A stretch of DNA of 50,073 nucleotides from an uncultured Pseudomonadota bacterium (lineage in GTDB: Bacteria > Pseudomonadota > Alphaproteobacteria > Rs-D84). Shown here in pieces: positions 1 to 7,937 of the stretch. How positions within the stretch are numbered: the stretch's first letter is position 1; each line of letters begins with the position of its first letter. The DNA lies in the NCBI GenBank assembly GCA_902787305.1, contig CADAFS010000013.1, positions 1 through 50,073 on the forward strand. The letters run 5' to 3'. The position numbers were made by a program, and so were the translations under genes. The notes under the pieces were generated by a model that worked only from the letters and a program-made list of their open reading frames with translations, was not told the DNA's origin and did no database searches.

Positions 1-526
1 ATCGACACGGGATTAAAACTCACGCAAGACAATACTGTTGAAGTTGAGTATAACTATCACACTGCGTCCAATATAGCGACATCTGGGCGTATGTTTGGCT
101 CAAGATATACTTCGTCACCTAAGCGGTCGTTTTCGTTAGGTTCTAATAGTGGCTATGCTTCTTCCGCAACCAAGACATTTGCGCAATTTGGTAACGCTGA
201 CCGCCTCGCAACAAACAATATAACAATTGGCCAATGGGGTGTTTATAAGATGTCTGCGGATGGGTTTTATATTGATGGTGTTTCGCAAGGTTCGTTCCCA
301 GCAACTACTTTTGAGACTCCTTTTACCGTAAAACTTTTTGCATTTGAACAGGCTTCTAGTTCTAGCGGAACACCAACTGTTGGTGGTGGTGTTGGTCGGT
401 GTAGAAGATTTAAGGTTGAAAAACCCTACCAATGATATTGGTATGTATGATACTGTAAGTGGCAACTTCTTTACGAATGCGGCAACCAGTGGCCCCGACT
501 TTACCCCCGGCCCACCGGCAAATTAA
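1..526 (+). pseudogene. 3' end of a LamG-like exported protein gene, frameshifted
   Basis: Reading frame 1 is open from the window edge (it begins IDTGLKLTQDN) to a stop at 433-435. It looks like a concanavalin/LamG-type beta-sandwich segment. The expected carboxyl end, with GMYDTVSGNFFTNAA, continues in frame 2 up to the stop at 524-526. A paralogue at 28919-29628 carries GMYDTVSKQFFTNAA preceded by a segment containing VRDFIPA. That segment is missing here, so a deletion of roughly 40 bases near 410-420 that also shifted the frame is the simplest explanation. The N-terminus lies outside the window. Family assignment is by pattern only. It could instead be a programmed or sequencing frameshift. 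Confidence 0.6.
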
Positions 527-559
527 ACAAACCATTTATATTGTCTTTGATATACAGGC

Positions 560-588
560 CCCACAAAAATGCGCAACATTTTTGTGGG
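560..588. terminator. Hairpin between convergent genes
   Basis: CCCACAAAAATG (560-571) pairs perfectly with CATTTTTGTGGG (577-588) around a 5-base loop. It sits between the end of the LamG-like gene and the 3' end of the minus-strand hydrolase, so it could stop transcription from both sides. There is no long T-tract, so efficiency is uncertain. A weaker second hairpin built from CCCACTTTT and AAAAAGTGGG follows at about 609-643. Confidence 0.5.
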
Positions 589-648
589 TAATTTCGGGCG
601 GTGGGACATCCCACTTTTGCGGTGTGACGGCGAAAAAGTGGGGCGGGG

Positions 649-1734
649 TTATTCCGTGTCAATTGCCACGTCAAAGACCGTTTCGGCGCGCGCCGTGTCC
701 AATGGATGTGATTGGAACGGCACGGTTTCAAAATCAATTGTGTTCATGTCGATACGACGAATTGTGCGGTTATACATTGTGTGATAGTAAATTTTCCGAT
801 TCGTAATATCGGTTGCGATTGTCCACTGGGTTGCGGACGGCATGTCGAAAGTTTCCGACTTTGCCGCCTGGGTCGTGCCAAACGGAACATCAAAGTTGTT
901 AAGGATATGAAACGCCTGTTTAATCGTGGCGGCCGCATCGGGTTGCGTTATTGAATAATTCTTGAAAAACGATGCGCGGACAAAGCGTGACGGCGATGAA
1001 AAGTCCCCGGGCAGGCCCAACAGCCCCGTCCCGTGACTTATGGATTGCAACTTGATTGGGCCAAAGACCGTTGGTGCGACCGTGCCCGATTGCAAATTGA
1101 TATAGTTATCAAGGTTCGTTATGTGCCATGTGAATTCTGGCGAATTCGCAATTGTGCCCAATGGGTTTTCATAAAATGTTGGTATGCCATCGATAATTTC
1201 CATGACGACCACGCGCCCAGATGCTTCGGCGATGCGCCAATGAACGGTTGATGCGGTGGGGTCAATGTTTACGACGTTTACGGTGTCCATTGCGGATTTT
1301 ACTTCGTCAATGCTTGAAAAGTTCGACAGTATCCATGATACAACCTGAAAATCCGCAAGGGTGTTTGCGTTATCGGCTGATGAATACGGCACATATTTGC
1401 CATAGTCCGGGAAATAGAATAGGGCGGCGGAAAGTCCGGCCTCGTTCGTGCCGTCAACGATGAATTCGGGCCTTTGCATGCCAAGGCCGACAAATCCGTA
1501 TTTAGATGTGAATTTCATGCCATCCTTTGACCCGTCGGGCAGTAATGATTGTTCGGTGTGGTCCCGCGGACTGATGACGTACAGGTTGTCCATTTCCGAA
1601 CCCGACCAATCGACGGTCCGCGCAAGGACGAAAGACTTGTCCGCCGCGGTTAGTGTGATGCCTGTGCATGCGTTTGCGCTTTGTATTGTTGCGATGGCAA
1701 TGGCAAGAAAAGAAATAGTGATTTTGGTTTTCAT
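649..1734 (-). CDS. Secreted choloylglycine hydrolase / penicillin V acylase family protein (linear amide C-N hydrolase)
   Basis: This 361-residue Ntn-hydrolase has a signal peptide ending ANA, so cleavage would expose Cys23 as the N-terminal nucleophile of the mature enzyme. Family active-site positions are visible: Cys23, Arg39 and Asp42 in the LARTVDW block, an Asn in DGTNEAGL (about residue 97), the NSPEFTWHITNLDNY block near residue 205, and an Arg in SRFVRASFF. The family hydrolyses amide bonds in conjugated bile salts, penicillin V or acyl-homoserine lactones. The sequence does not decide which. An export signal points to the periplasm or outside, as in Gram-negative members. A strong AAAAGGAAA ribosome site precedes the ATG. 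The gene stands alone. Confidence 0.9.
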   Translation of the reverse strand: MKTKITISFLAIAIATIQSANACTGITLTAADKSFVLARTVDWSGSEMDNLYVISPRDHTEQSLLPDGSKDGMKFTSKYGFVGLGMQRPEFIVDGTNEAGLSAALFYFPDYGKYVPYSSADNANTLADFQVVSWILSNFSSIDEVKSAMDTVNVVNIDPTASTVHWRIAEASGRVVVMEIIDGIPTFYENPLGTIANSPEFTWHITNLDNYINLQSGTVAPTVFGPIKLQSISHGTGLLGLPGDFSSPSRFVRASFFKNYSITQPDAAATIKQAFHILNNFDVPFGTTQAAKSETFDMPSATQWTIATDITNRKIYYHTMYNRTIRRIDMNTIDFETVPFQSHPLDTARAETVFDVAIDTE

Positions 1735-1849
1735 GTTTGTTTCCTTTTGGGTTTTTTATGTTTGAATTGTATCAAGATACGCCATGTTTAATCCATAGGA
1801 ACGAATGCACCACGTGGGATAATTGCGGGACAGATGCATGAAAAAAAGA

Positions 1850-1878
1850 TTGCAAAAGGAAAAGCGGGGGTATATAAT
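1850..1878 (+). promoter_or_regulatory. Sigma-70 type promoter of tRNA-Gln
   Basis: TTGCAA (1850-1855) and TATAAT (1873-1878) are separated by 17 bases. Predicted start of transcription is about 1885, just before the tRNA at 1890. Confidence 0.8.
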
Positions 1879-1889
1879 CCAAGGCGCCT

Positions 1890-1963
1890 TGGGGCATAGT
1901 TTAATGGTAGAACATCGGACTCTGACTCCGCTAGTATTGGTTCGAATCCAGTTGCCCCAACCA
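1890..1963 (+). tRNA. tRNA-Gln (anticodon CUG)
   Basis: Acceptor stem TGGGGCA pairs with TGCCCCA, followed by A and an encoded CCA. The anticodon loop CTCTGAC sits between CGGA and TCCG and gives anticodon CTG, reading CAG. The T arm contains GGTTCGAATCC. The 74-nt length and layout match alphaproteobacterial tRNA-Gln. It is transcribed from its own promoter and followed by an intrinsic terminator. Part of its 3' end is repeated at 2128-2152. Confidence 0.95.
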
Positions 1964-1971
1964 AGAAATTC

Positions 1972-2000
1972 AAACACCCGAATGGGTGTTTTAATTTTTG
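1972..2000 (+). terminator. Intrinsic terminator of tRNA-Gln
   Basis: AACACCC (1973-1979) and GGGTGTT (1984-1990) form a stem with a GAAT loop, followed by TTAATTTTT. It lies 9 bases after the tRNA 3' end. Confidence 0.8.
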
Positions 2001-2242
2001 GTTCTGGGTCGGATGGTTGAATCATTTGCAACGAACGTTGCAAAAGGTTCGAAACCAAGTAGATTTGCGAAGCACCGCGCCCGCAAATCGTTACGGGTTG
2101 CGCGCGGTGTCGGCAAAGCCGACCGAGCGAATCCAAGTTGCCCCAACCAAGATGTACAACCGTTCGTTTCAGAGCGGATTTTATTTTGTTTTCTAATATT
2201 TTCACCAAGTTCGAAAGTTTGGTTTTGCAAAATTGCAATTTT
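2001..2242. repeat. Non-coding stretch with nested inverted repeats and a tRNA-Gln 3' fragment
   Basis: No convincing coding sequence is present. TTTGCAACG (2025-2033) faces CGTTGCAAA (2036-2044). GATTTGCG faces CGCAAATC across about 2072-2098, and CACCGCGC faces GCGCGGTG. CGAATCCAAGTTGCCCCA at 2128-2145 repeats the 3' part of the tRNA-Gln (1943-1966) with one inserted base. It could be the remnant of a duplicated tRNA or of an element that recombined with the tRNA; no integrase is nearby. Confidence 0.6.
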
Positions 2243-2271
2243 TTGACAATTTCGAACTTTTATGGTAGAAT
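2243..2271 (+). promoter_or_regulatory. Promoter of the DUF5662-like gene
   Basis: TTGACA (2243-2248), 17-base spacer, TAGAAT (2266-2271). The start codon is only 15 bases after the -10 box, so the leader would be very short. The spacer shares TTTCGAACTTT with the promoter at 2985-3013. Confidence 0.75.
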
Positions 2272-2285
2272 CAAAGGAGATAAAA

Positions 2286-2819
2286 ATGAATATAGATTTA
2301 AATGAAATTTTTGATTTTTTTGAAACACGTATCAAATGCCATGTGGAATCTGTGAACTATTTTGCGGGTCTTTTAGGGTATCATTTCCCGGAACATGATA
2401 GAGATAAAATTGTTGAACCGATGCGCACAGGGTATGCATATATATTCTATGGCAAGTATCATAAAAATGTTCATCTTTTGCCACAACAATTTGAATTATG
2501 TCATGAGGCGAAATTGTTGCATCATGATCATTCAGCTCACCATATAGAACATTATAAACAGGTGCGGGAAATACCAGATGTGCGCCTGTATGAAATGGTA
2601 TCTGATTGGGCGTCCGCAAATTTTGAAAATATGGATGTTCTAGGTACCCCAGATGCTGTACCCCTGACACAATGGTTTGATAAAAATATGTCAGATTTTT
2701 GTTGGTCTGAACATCAACTTGAAATTATAGAAAAATCTTTTGAAATTTTTGAGTCAAAAACAGATAAAAATAAATTATTGGATATATGGAAACCATTGGT
2801 GGAAAAATCTGATTTATAG
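2286..2819 (+). CDS. DUF5662-like protein of unknown function
   Basis: The 177-residue protein has no signal peptide or membrane segment. His/Asp-rich positions occur in order: an early HVESV, a HDRDK motif, YIFYGKYH, then FELCHEAKLLHHDHSAHHIEHY and RLYEMVSDWASANFE. This H..., HD.SK-like, HH.E.., EM..DW pattern resembles my recollection of DUF5662, whose members occur in phages and bacteria. No function is established that I know of. The His cluster suggests metal binding, by inference. The ATG at 2286 is chosen because AAAGGAG lies 6 bases upstream; an in-frame start at 2262 would overlap the promoter. Codon use is more AT-rich than in the neighbouring housekeeping genes, in keeping with an acquired gene. 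Confidence 0.75.
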   Translation: MNIDLNEIFDFFETRIKCHVESVNYFAGLLGYHFPEHDRDKIVEPMRTGYAYIFYGKYHKNVHLLPQQFELCHEAKLLHHDHSAHHIEHYKQVREIPDVRLYEMVSDWASANFENMDVLGTPDAVPLTQWFDKNMSDFCWSEHQLEIIEKSFEIFESKTDKNKLLDIWKPLVEKSDL

Positions 2820-2902
2820 ATTGTGCTTTATGTTATTGATATTTTGTCTGGCCTCCAACAATTCAGCTTGCGAATTGCACAGATAGCACAACCACAATTT
2901 CC

Positions 2903-2935
2903 AACCGCCCGTTTCAGGGCGGTTTGTTGTTTTTT
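2903..2935 (+). terminator. Intrinsic terminator
   Basis: AACCGCCC (2903-2910) pairs with GGGCGGTT (2917-2924), followed by TGTTGTTTTTT. It lies 84 bases after the DUF5662-like gene. Confidence 0.85.
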
Positions 2936-2984
2936 CAATATCGTTGCTGAATTCTGGGGGGAAAAAAATCAAAAAAGCAAAAAA

Positions 2985-3013
2985 TTGCTTGTTTCGAACT
3001 TTCGTGGTATAAT
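2985..3013 (+). promoter_or_regulatory. Promoter of the first BOF/YgiW-like gene
   Basis: TTGCTT (2985-2990), 17-base spacer, TATAAT (3008-3013). The start codon follows at 3037. Confidence 0.8.
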
Positions 3014-3036
3014 AGGTGCAAATAAAGGTATAAACT

Positions 3037-3396
3037 ATGAAAAGAACACTTCTATTTTTTGTTACAGCCTTTGCTTTGGTTGGGCGTGGAATTGCAGATC
3101 AAAATGTAAAGGGTGGTTTTGTGGGACCAAATGTAGTACAAATAACAACAGTGAAAGATGTATCGGAATTACGTGATGATACTGATGTTTTTATGCAGGG
3201 TAAAATTGTTAACAGTTTGGGAGATGAAAGGTATACTTTTGTTGATGAAACTGGTGAAATTATTGTTGAAATAGACAATGAAGATTGGAATGGTGTCGTG
3301 GTTACGCCAGAGACAATTGTCCAAATTTATGGTGAAGTAGACAAAGGTTGGTTCAAAAAAACAAAAATTGATGTGGATTCAATAAACATAATGTGA
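3037..3396 (+). CDS. Periplasmic BOF (bacterial OB-fold) / YgiW-NirD family protein
   Basis: The 119-residue protein has an N-terminal signal peptide (MKRTLLFFVTAFALVG...), then a single OB-fold domain: a TTVKDVSELRDD entry, QGKIVNSLGDERYTFVDETGEI, a VEIDNEDWNG strand-turn, and IYGEVDKGWFKKTKIDV at the end. These are the usual landmarks of the BOF family, small periplasmic stress-tolerance proteins that bind ligands or cations. A paralogue lies at 25876-26262 and shares the QG/RG...Y.F.D.TG.I.VEID....WNG...VEIWGEVDK layout. The gene has its own promoter and stands alone. The exact ligand is unknown. Confidence 0.85.
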   Translation: MKRTLLFFVTAFALVGRGIADQNVKGGFVGPNVVQITTVKDVSELRDDTDVFMQGKIVNSLGDERYTFVDETGEIIVEIDNEDWNGVVVTPETIVQIYGEVDKGWFKKTKIDVDSINIM

Positions 3397-3538
3397 TGCC
3401 GTTTTGTTATAATCTGTTGTTGGTTTACCAGTAATTTATTTTGCGTGTTTGCGCATTGTGTATAACCGAGACATGAGTACTTGGGTTGGGTGTGAATTGT
3501 TTTGATCGTTAGCATTGTAGAAATAAAGTTAAATAAAT

Positions 3539-3566
3539 TTGCTTTTTATAGAATATGGTTTAGAAT
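3539..3566 (+). promoter_or_regulatory. Candidate promoter of the autotransporter gene
   Basis: TTGCTT (3539-3544), 16-base spacer, TAGAAT (3561-3566), 25 bases upstream of the chosen start. Confidence 0.5.
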
Positions 3567-3591
3567 AACTGTGTTAAAAGAAAGGAAAGAT

Positions 3592-6500
3592 ATGGTGTTA
3601 AAAAATTTTTTATTTGGGGTTTCTTTTTCTTCTGTTTTGGCAATTATGCCGGCGATGTCGGATGATTCAGAAATTGTTGATGAAACGGTAAGGCTTGTTC
3701 TGCTTGAGGGTGATGCCAGTGTGTCGAATAAGAATTATACTGGGATAAATTCATCCGAAATTTATGGTGGCGCGATAAATAATTCGGGGACGTTGTCTTT
3801 GACAGATGTTTTGTTTAATGGAAACAGTTCGGCCAAACATGGTGGCGCAATAATGAATCTAAATACTATCGTTGTGAATGGTTCAACGGAATTTAATGGA
3901 AATTATGTAATGGAAGGTGAATATTCCGGTGGTGGTGCAATTTACAATGAAGGTGATATAACATTCAATGGAATTACAATTTTTGATGGAACATTAGAGT
4001 CAGAAAATGGTTATAATGCGATGTTTGGTGGCGCAATTAATAACGATAGTTCGGGACATTCGGGACTTGAAACCGCAACGATTACTTTTAATGAAGTGGT
4101 AAAGTTTTTGAATAATACGGCGTCTGTTCAGGGTGGGGCGGTGCTAAATTCCGCCAACGATATGATTGTGTTCAACCAAGGGGTGATTTTTTCGGGAAAT
4201 ACGGCCCAACAAAACGGTAATATGGTAATTAATAGTGGAACCATGGTGTTTAATGGTGGCCTAGAGATGCAATCTAATGGTAATGCAGAAGACCATGCGG
4301 ATAATAATTCGGGGTTTGATAACATGGGGACGGTGACAGTTGTCGGTGGCAACATATTGGTAAAAAATAATGTTGCGGGCGCGGGTGCGGGTTTTTCGAA
4401 CAGTGGGACTTTATTGTTGGGGGCGTATTTTGATGAAGAGGGTGAAATTCAAATACAGCCTGTTCAATCTATAACATTTACCAATAATCATGCAGTTGGT
4501 AATCAGGACGGAGAAAACGGAAGTGCGGGGGCGCTGTATGCGGGTGGTAGAACACAACTTTATGCTAATACAATAACATTTGACGGAAATAGTAATTCCA
4601 ATAGAAATAATGGCAGTTCTTATGGTGGGGCAATCGCGTTGCAAGGTGGAATTTTGGATATTATTGGTGACATGAATTTGTTTACAAATAATTATTCTTA
4701 TTCAACAACAACGATAGAAGAAAAGCTGGTAAAGTTCGGTGGTGGCGCAATTCAAAATAGGGGTAATACAACGCCGTCAAATATAACGATTGGTAAAGCC
4801 GGGGCGATAAATGTCTTTGAATCGAATACTTCGGCAATGCACGGTGGCGCGATTCATGCACGGGCCGAAGCCGAAACAGATGTTGGCAATATATCAATCA
4901 CGGGAACAACAGGGTTTAATTCTAATCAGGCGGTTTTGAATGGTGGCGCGATTTCAAATATGCCGCTTTTGGGTCAATCGACATTTACATTTAATGGCGA
5001 TACGAATTTCCAAAATAATATCGCGGGGGGTAATGGAGGTGCGATTTACAACACCGGTGATATGACTTTTAACGGCAATGTGACATTTAGTGGAAATAAA
5101 TCGGGGGCAACGTTTACATTTGATGAAGATACTGGGGCAATTACCGGTTATTCCAATGGAACGGCGAACGATATCTATAATAATGGGACAATCAATTTTA
5201 ATGGTAATGTGACATTGGACGGTGGAATTACGGGCGCAGGGACAATTGTTTTGGCAAATGGAAAATTTCTAAATATCGGAAACGCAAGTATATCGCAAGG
5301 TGCCATTAATATGAACGGTGGAACAATTGTTGCCATGATTTCAAATGTCGATGATGAATATCGTATAAATGTCGGGGATTTTAGTGGCGATGGTACAATT
5401 GCACTGACATTGGGTGATGTCGGAACGTACAAGATATTTGGTGAATCGTCTTTTTCTGGACATACCATATTCGAAGGGAATATAACATTTGATAGTCCGA
5501 TTTATCACCTTGAATGGATTGATAATAATTCAACTATAACGGCGGCGCGCAAGACCGCGGAACAGATTGCAAATGATAACGAAGTGTCAATTGATGCGGC
5601 AAGGACGATATTGAACCTTATGGATTCTTCTTCGGATGTTTTGAATGATTTGGGAATGTCGTTGCAAGAACAATTGGCGGTAAAAAATAGAAATGCCGTG
5701 GAACATGCACATCATGCGATTCATCCTGAAATGGAATCTGTGGTGCAATCGGTTAGTACATCGGTGCAAACCGCCATTGCGAAATTGGCGGCGGGGCGTA
5801 TGGCGATTGTGCAATCGTCGGTTGGGCGCAGTGGTGGCGATGTGGCCACACGCGGTGGCGTTTGGGCCGAAGGCATGTATAATAAATCAAAGCAAAATGA
5901 TGCGTTTAATGGATATACACGTGGTGTCACCGTTGGTATAGATACTAAACTTGGCCGTGGTTTTATGTTGGGTGCCGGGTATTCGTATGCGCGGTCGGAT
6001 TTTTCGGGGACCGTGCGTGATACCGATGTCGGCAGTAATACGGTCTTTGTTTATGGACAATATAAACCGACGGCGTGGTATATGAATGCGATGTTGAATT
6101 ATACGATGTCTGATTATGTGGAAAAATCCGATGTGCTTGGAACATTGGTGGAATCAGATTATGATGTTAATGCGTTTGGTGGTGCGATTATGACCGGTTA
6201 TGATTTCGCCGGTGGAATTACGCCGGAAATGGGTGTGCGATATATGCATATCAGTGCAGACGAATATAAAAATTCACTGGATATAAAAAGCAAATTGGAT
6301 GATGTGGATTATTTGACCGGTATGTTGGGTGCAAAATATGCGTTCGATTATCGCGTGTCCCGCGGGTTCACGTTGCGTCCGGAATTGCGTGGTGCTGCGA
6401 AATTTGATGTGATATCTGATGAAAATGTCGCGACGATTAATATGCCGGGCATAAATTCATATGTTTTGAACGGGAATCGTTTGTCGCGTATGGGCGTGGA

Positions 6501-6621
6501 ATTTGGCGCGGGAATTGCCATGAAGTACAATGATTTCAGTTTGGCATTGAACTATGATATCGAATTGCGCGAAGATTATACATCACAAACCGGTCGTGTC
6601 CGCGCAAGATATGTGTTTTAG
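3592..6621 (+). CDS. Autotransporter with Pmp-like GGAI/FxxN beta-helix passenger
   Basis: The 1009-residue type V secretion protein has a signal peptide (MVLKNFLFGVSF...). The long passenger is built of repeats in which FxxN-type motifs (FNGN, FLNN, FSGN, FQNN) alternate with GGAI or GGAV. This is the signature of chlamydial polymorphic outer-membrane protein repeats, which form a right-handed beta-helix. From about residue 750 a C-terminal beta-barrel starts with GGVWAEG and ends in RVRARYVF with a terminal Phe, as expected for BAM-dependent insertion. The barrel would export the passenger to the cell surface; an adhesin role is likely but inferred. The ATG at 3592 is chosen because AAAGGAAAG precedes it and a signal peptide begins there. 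The gene is monocistronic and ends in a TAG followed by TTAGTG repeats. Confidence 0.9.
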   Translation: MVLKNFLFGVSFSSVLAIMPAMSDDSEIVDETVRLVLLEGDASVSNKNYTGINSSEIYGGAINNSGTLSLTDVLFNGNSSAKHGGAIMNLNTIVVNGSTEFNGNYVMEGEYSGGGAIYNEGDITFNGITIFDGTLESENGYNAMFGGAINNDSSGHSGLETATITFNEVVKFLNNTASVQGGAVLNSANDMIVFNQGVIFSGNTAQQNGNMVINSGTMVFNGGLEMQSNGNAEDHADNNSGFDNMGTVTVVGGNILVKNNVAGAGAGFSNSGTLLLGAYFDEEGEIQIQPVQSITFTNNHAVGNQDGENGSAGALYAGGRTQLYANTITFDGNSNSNRNNGSSYGGAIALQGGILDIIGDMNLFTNNYSYSTTTIEEKLVKFGGGAIQNRGNTTPSNITIGKAGAINVFESNTSAMHGGAIHARAEAETDVGNISITGTTGFNSNQAVLNGGAISNMPLLGQSTFTFNGDTNFQNNIAGGNGGAIYNTGDMTFNGNVTFSGNKSGATFTFDEDTGAITGYSNGTANDIYNNGTINFNGNVTLDGGITGAGTIVLANGKFLNIGNASISQGAINMNGGTIVAMISNVDDEYRINVGDFSGDGTIALTLGDVGTYKIFGESSFSGHTIFEGNITFDSPIYHLEWIDNNSTITAARKTAEQIANDNEVSIDAARTILNLMDSSSDVLNDLGMSLQEQLAVKNRNAVEHAHHAIHPEMESVVQSVSTSVQTAIAKLAAGRMAIVQSSVGRSGGDVATRGGVWAEGMYNKSKQNDAFNGYTRGVTVGIDTKLGRGFMLGAGYSYARSDFSGTVRDTDVGSNTVFVYGQYKPTAWYMNAMLNYTMSDYVEKSDVLGTLVESDYDVNAFGGAIMTGYDFAGGITPEMGVRYMHISADEYKNSLDIKSKLDDVDYLTGMLGAKYAFDYRVSRGFTLRPELRGAAKFDVISDENVATINMPGINSYVLNGNRLSRMGVEFGAGIAMKYNDFSLALNYDIELREDYTSQTGRVRARYVF

Positions 6622-6631
6622 TTAGTGATAG

Positions 6632-6691
6632 TGGTTAGTGAGCTCTGGAATCAGTTCATAATTGTGTGATTATTCCAGAATCTACTAACCA
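6632..6691. terminator. Long bidirectional hairpin between convergent genes
   Basis: Two nested arms pair: TGGTTAGT (6632-6639) with ACTAACCA (6684-6691), and TCTGGAAT (6644-6651) with ATTCCAGA (6672-6679). It lies between the ends of the autotransporter gene and ccrM. There is no U-tract, so it may act as an mRNA 3' end rather than a classical terminator. Confidence 0.55.
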
Positions 6692-6710
6692 ATATCCACT
6701 TACACTAACA

Positions 6711-7811
6711 CTATGCGGCTTTCTTGATTCCGGATTTTATGTTGCGGATGTATTTGCGTAATTCGTCGATTGAAACAAGTGTTCCGTCGCGCTTTTGCGC
6801 CGACCAATAATCCCAACCATTATAACTTTGACAGTGTTGAATGCGCGCCGCCATGACGTGGATTGATGCCTTGCCGTATAAACTGTGCACCAGGTTTCCG
6901 TCGTTCGCAATCATGACGCGTTCGCCACGCGGACTGACCAACGTTTGGCCGACATAGAGCAATCCGCCGTCAATAAGTTCGCGGAACGCAACACGGATTT
7001 CGTCGCGTTTGGGTTTTGAAACCTCTATATCCGAAAGGTCGATTGGTGTGACGCGTGCCACGCGTTCGCGTGCGGCGGTGACATATGATTCTTCGCGTTC
7101 GATGCCGATGAATTTTCGTCCAAGTTCCCGCGCGGCGGCGGCGGTTGTCCCCGAACCCATAAATGGGTCCAAAATTATGTCGCCCGGTTTTGTTGATGCC
7201 AAAATTACACGGCGCAATAAATCCATTGGCTTTTGCGTATTGTGTAAACTTTTTCCGTTTTCGTCTTTAAGGCGTTCTTCGCCAAGGCAAATGTTCATGT
7301 CCCAATCGGAACGCATTTGTTTGCCACCGTTTAATTTCTTCATCGTTTCGTAATTAAATGTGTATTTGCCGGTCTTGGTTGGTGTTGCCCAAATCAATGT
7401 TTCATGTGCGTTCGTAAATCGCGTGCCACGAAAGTTCGGCATTGGATTTGTTTTAACCCACACGACATCGTTCAAAATCCAAAACCCCAATTCTTGCATA
7501 ATTGCGCCAACCTGAAAGATATTATGATATGACCCGATTGTCCACATTGCGCCGTCCGGACGCAAAATACGTTTGCATTCCGCCATCCATTCGCGCGTGA
7601 ATTTGTTATAGTCGGCGGGCGATTCAAACGCGTCCCACGTGTCGCGCACCGCGCGCGCGGCGGTTTGATCTTCGGGGCGATAAAGTGTTTTTTGCCCAAG
7701 TTGCAAATTATATGGTGGATCTGCAAATACCGCATCAACCGAAGCGTCTGGAATTTCGCGCATAATTTCCACGCAATCGCCAATTAAAATTTGGTTAAGG
7801 TATTTGTTCAT
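6711..7811 (-). CDS. ccrM: Cell-cycle-regulated adenine DNA methyltransferase (GANTC)
   Basis: This beta-class N6-adenine methyltransferase has 366 residues. The catalytic DPPYN is at 31-35, near the N-terminus. The S-adenosylmethionine motif DPFMGSGTT is at about 215-223. A C-terminal extension from about 265 to 366 contains DGTLVSIDELRKYI and resembles the DNA-recognition tail of CcrM. Length and architecture match the alphaproteobacterial enzyme that methylates GANTC late in replication and couples DNA methylation state to transcription. No restriction partner is nearby, which supports an orphan regulatory enzyme. A GANTC site (GAATC, 7813-7817) lies directly upstream of the start codon, so self-regulation by methylation is plausible. 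Confidence 0.95.
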   Translation of the reverse strand: MNKYLNQILIGDCVEIMREIPDASVDAVFADPPYNLQLGQKTLYRPEDQTAARAVRDTWDAFESPADYNKFTREWMAECKRILRPDGAMWTIGSYHNIFQVGAIMQELGFWILNDVVWVKTNPMPNFRGTRFTNAHETLIWATPTKTGKYTFNYETMKKLNGGKQMRSDWDMNICLGEERLKDENGKSLHNTQKPMDLLRRVILASTKPGDIILDPFMGSGTTAAAARELGRKFIGIEREESYVTAARERVARVTPIDLSDIEVSKPKRDEIRVAFRELIDGGLLYVGQTLVSPRGERVMIANDGNLVHSLYGKASIHVMAARIQHCQSYNGWDYWSAQKRDGTLVSIDELRKYIRNIKSGIKKAA

Positions 7812-7832
7812 TGAATCTCTCGTCCGTGACTA

Positions 7833-7838
7833 ATTATA
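7833..7838 (-). promoter_or_regulatory. -10 box of the ccrM promoter
   Basis: TATAAT on the minus strand, preceded by TGG and about 21 bases before the ccrM start codon. The -35 region is A/T-rich without a clear TTGACA, which suggests activator dependence. A GANTC site lies between this box and the start codon. Confidence 0.55.
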
Positions 7839-7937
7839 CCACATTTTTGGGGTAAAAAATTTTGCCGGATTGGTGCATTTATGAAAAAAAGGTCTTGATT
7901 TTTATAAAAAATGCATTTTTTTTGAAATAAAAATTGC

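Noticed and set aside
1890..2152. attL/attR of an integrated element at tRNA-Gln
   Set aside because: Only 185 bases separate the repeats and no integrase or phage gene is present; kept only as a duplicated tRNA fragment.
1756..2238. 160-residue minus-strand frame
   Set aside because: It runs through the tRNA-Gln gene and its promoter and terminator, so it cannot be coding.
6711..7811. Restriction-modification methylase
   Set aside because: No restriction endonuclase is nearby, and the C-terminal extension and length match the orphan regulator CcrM.
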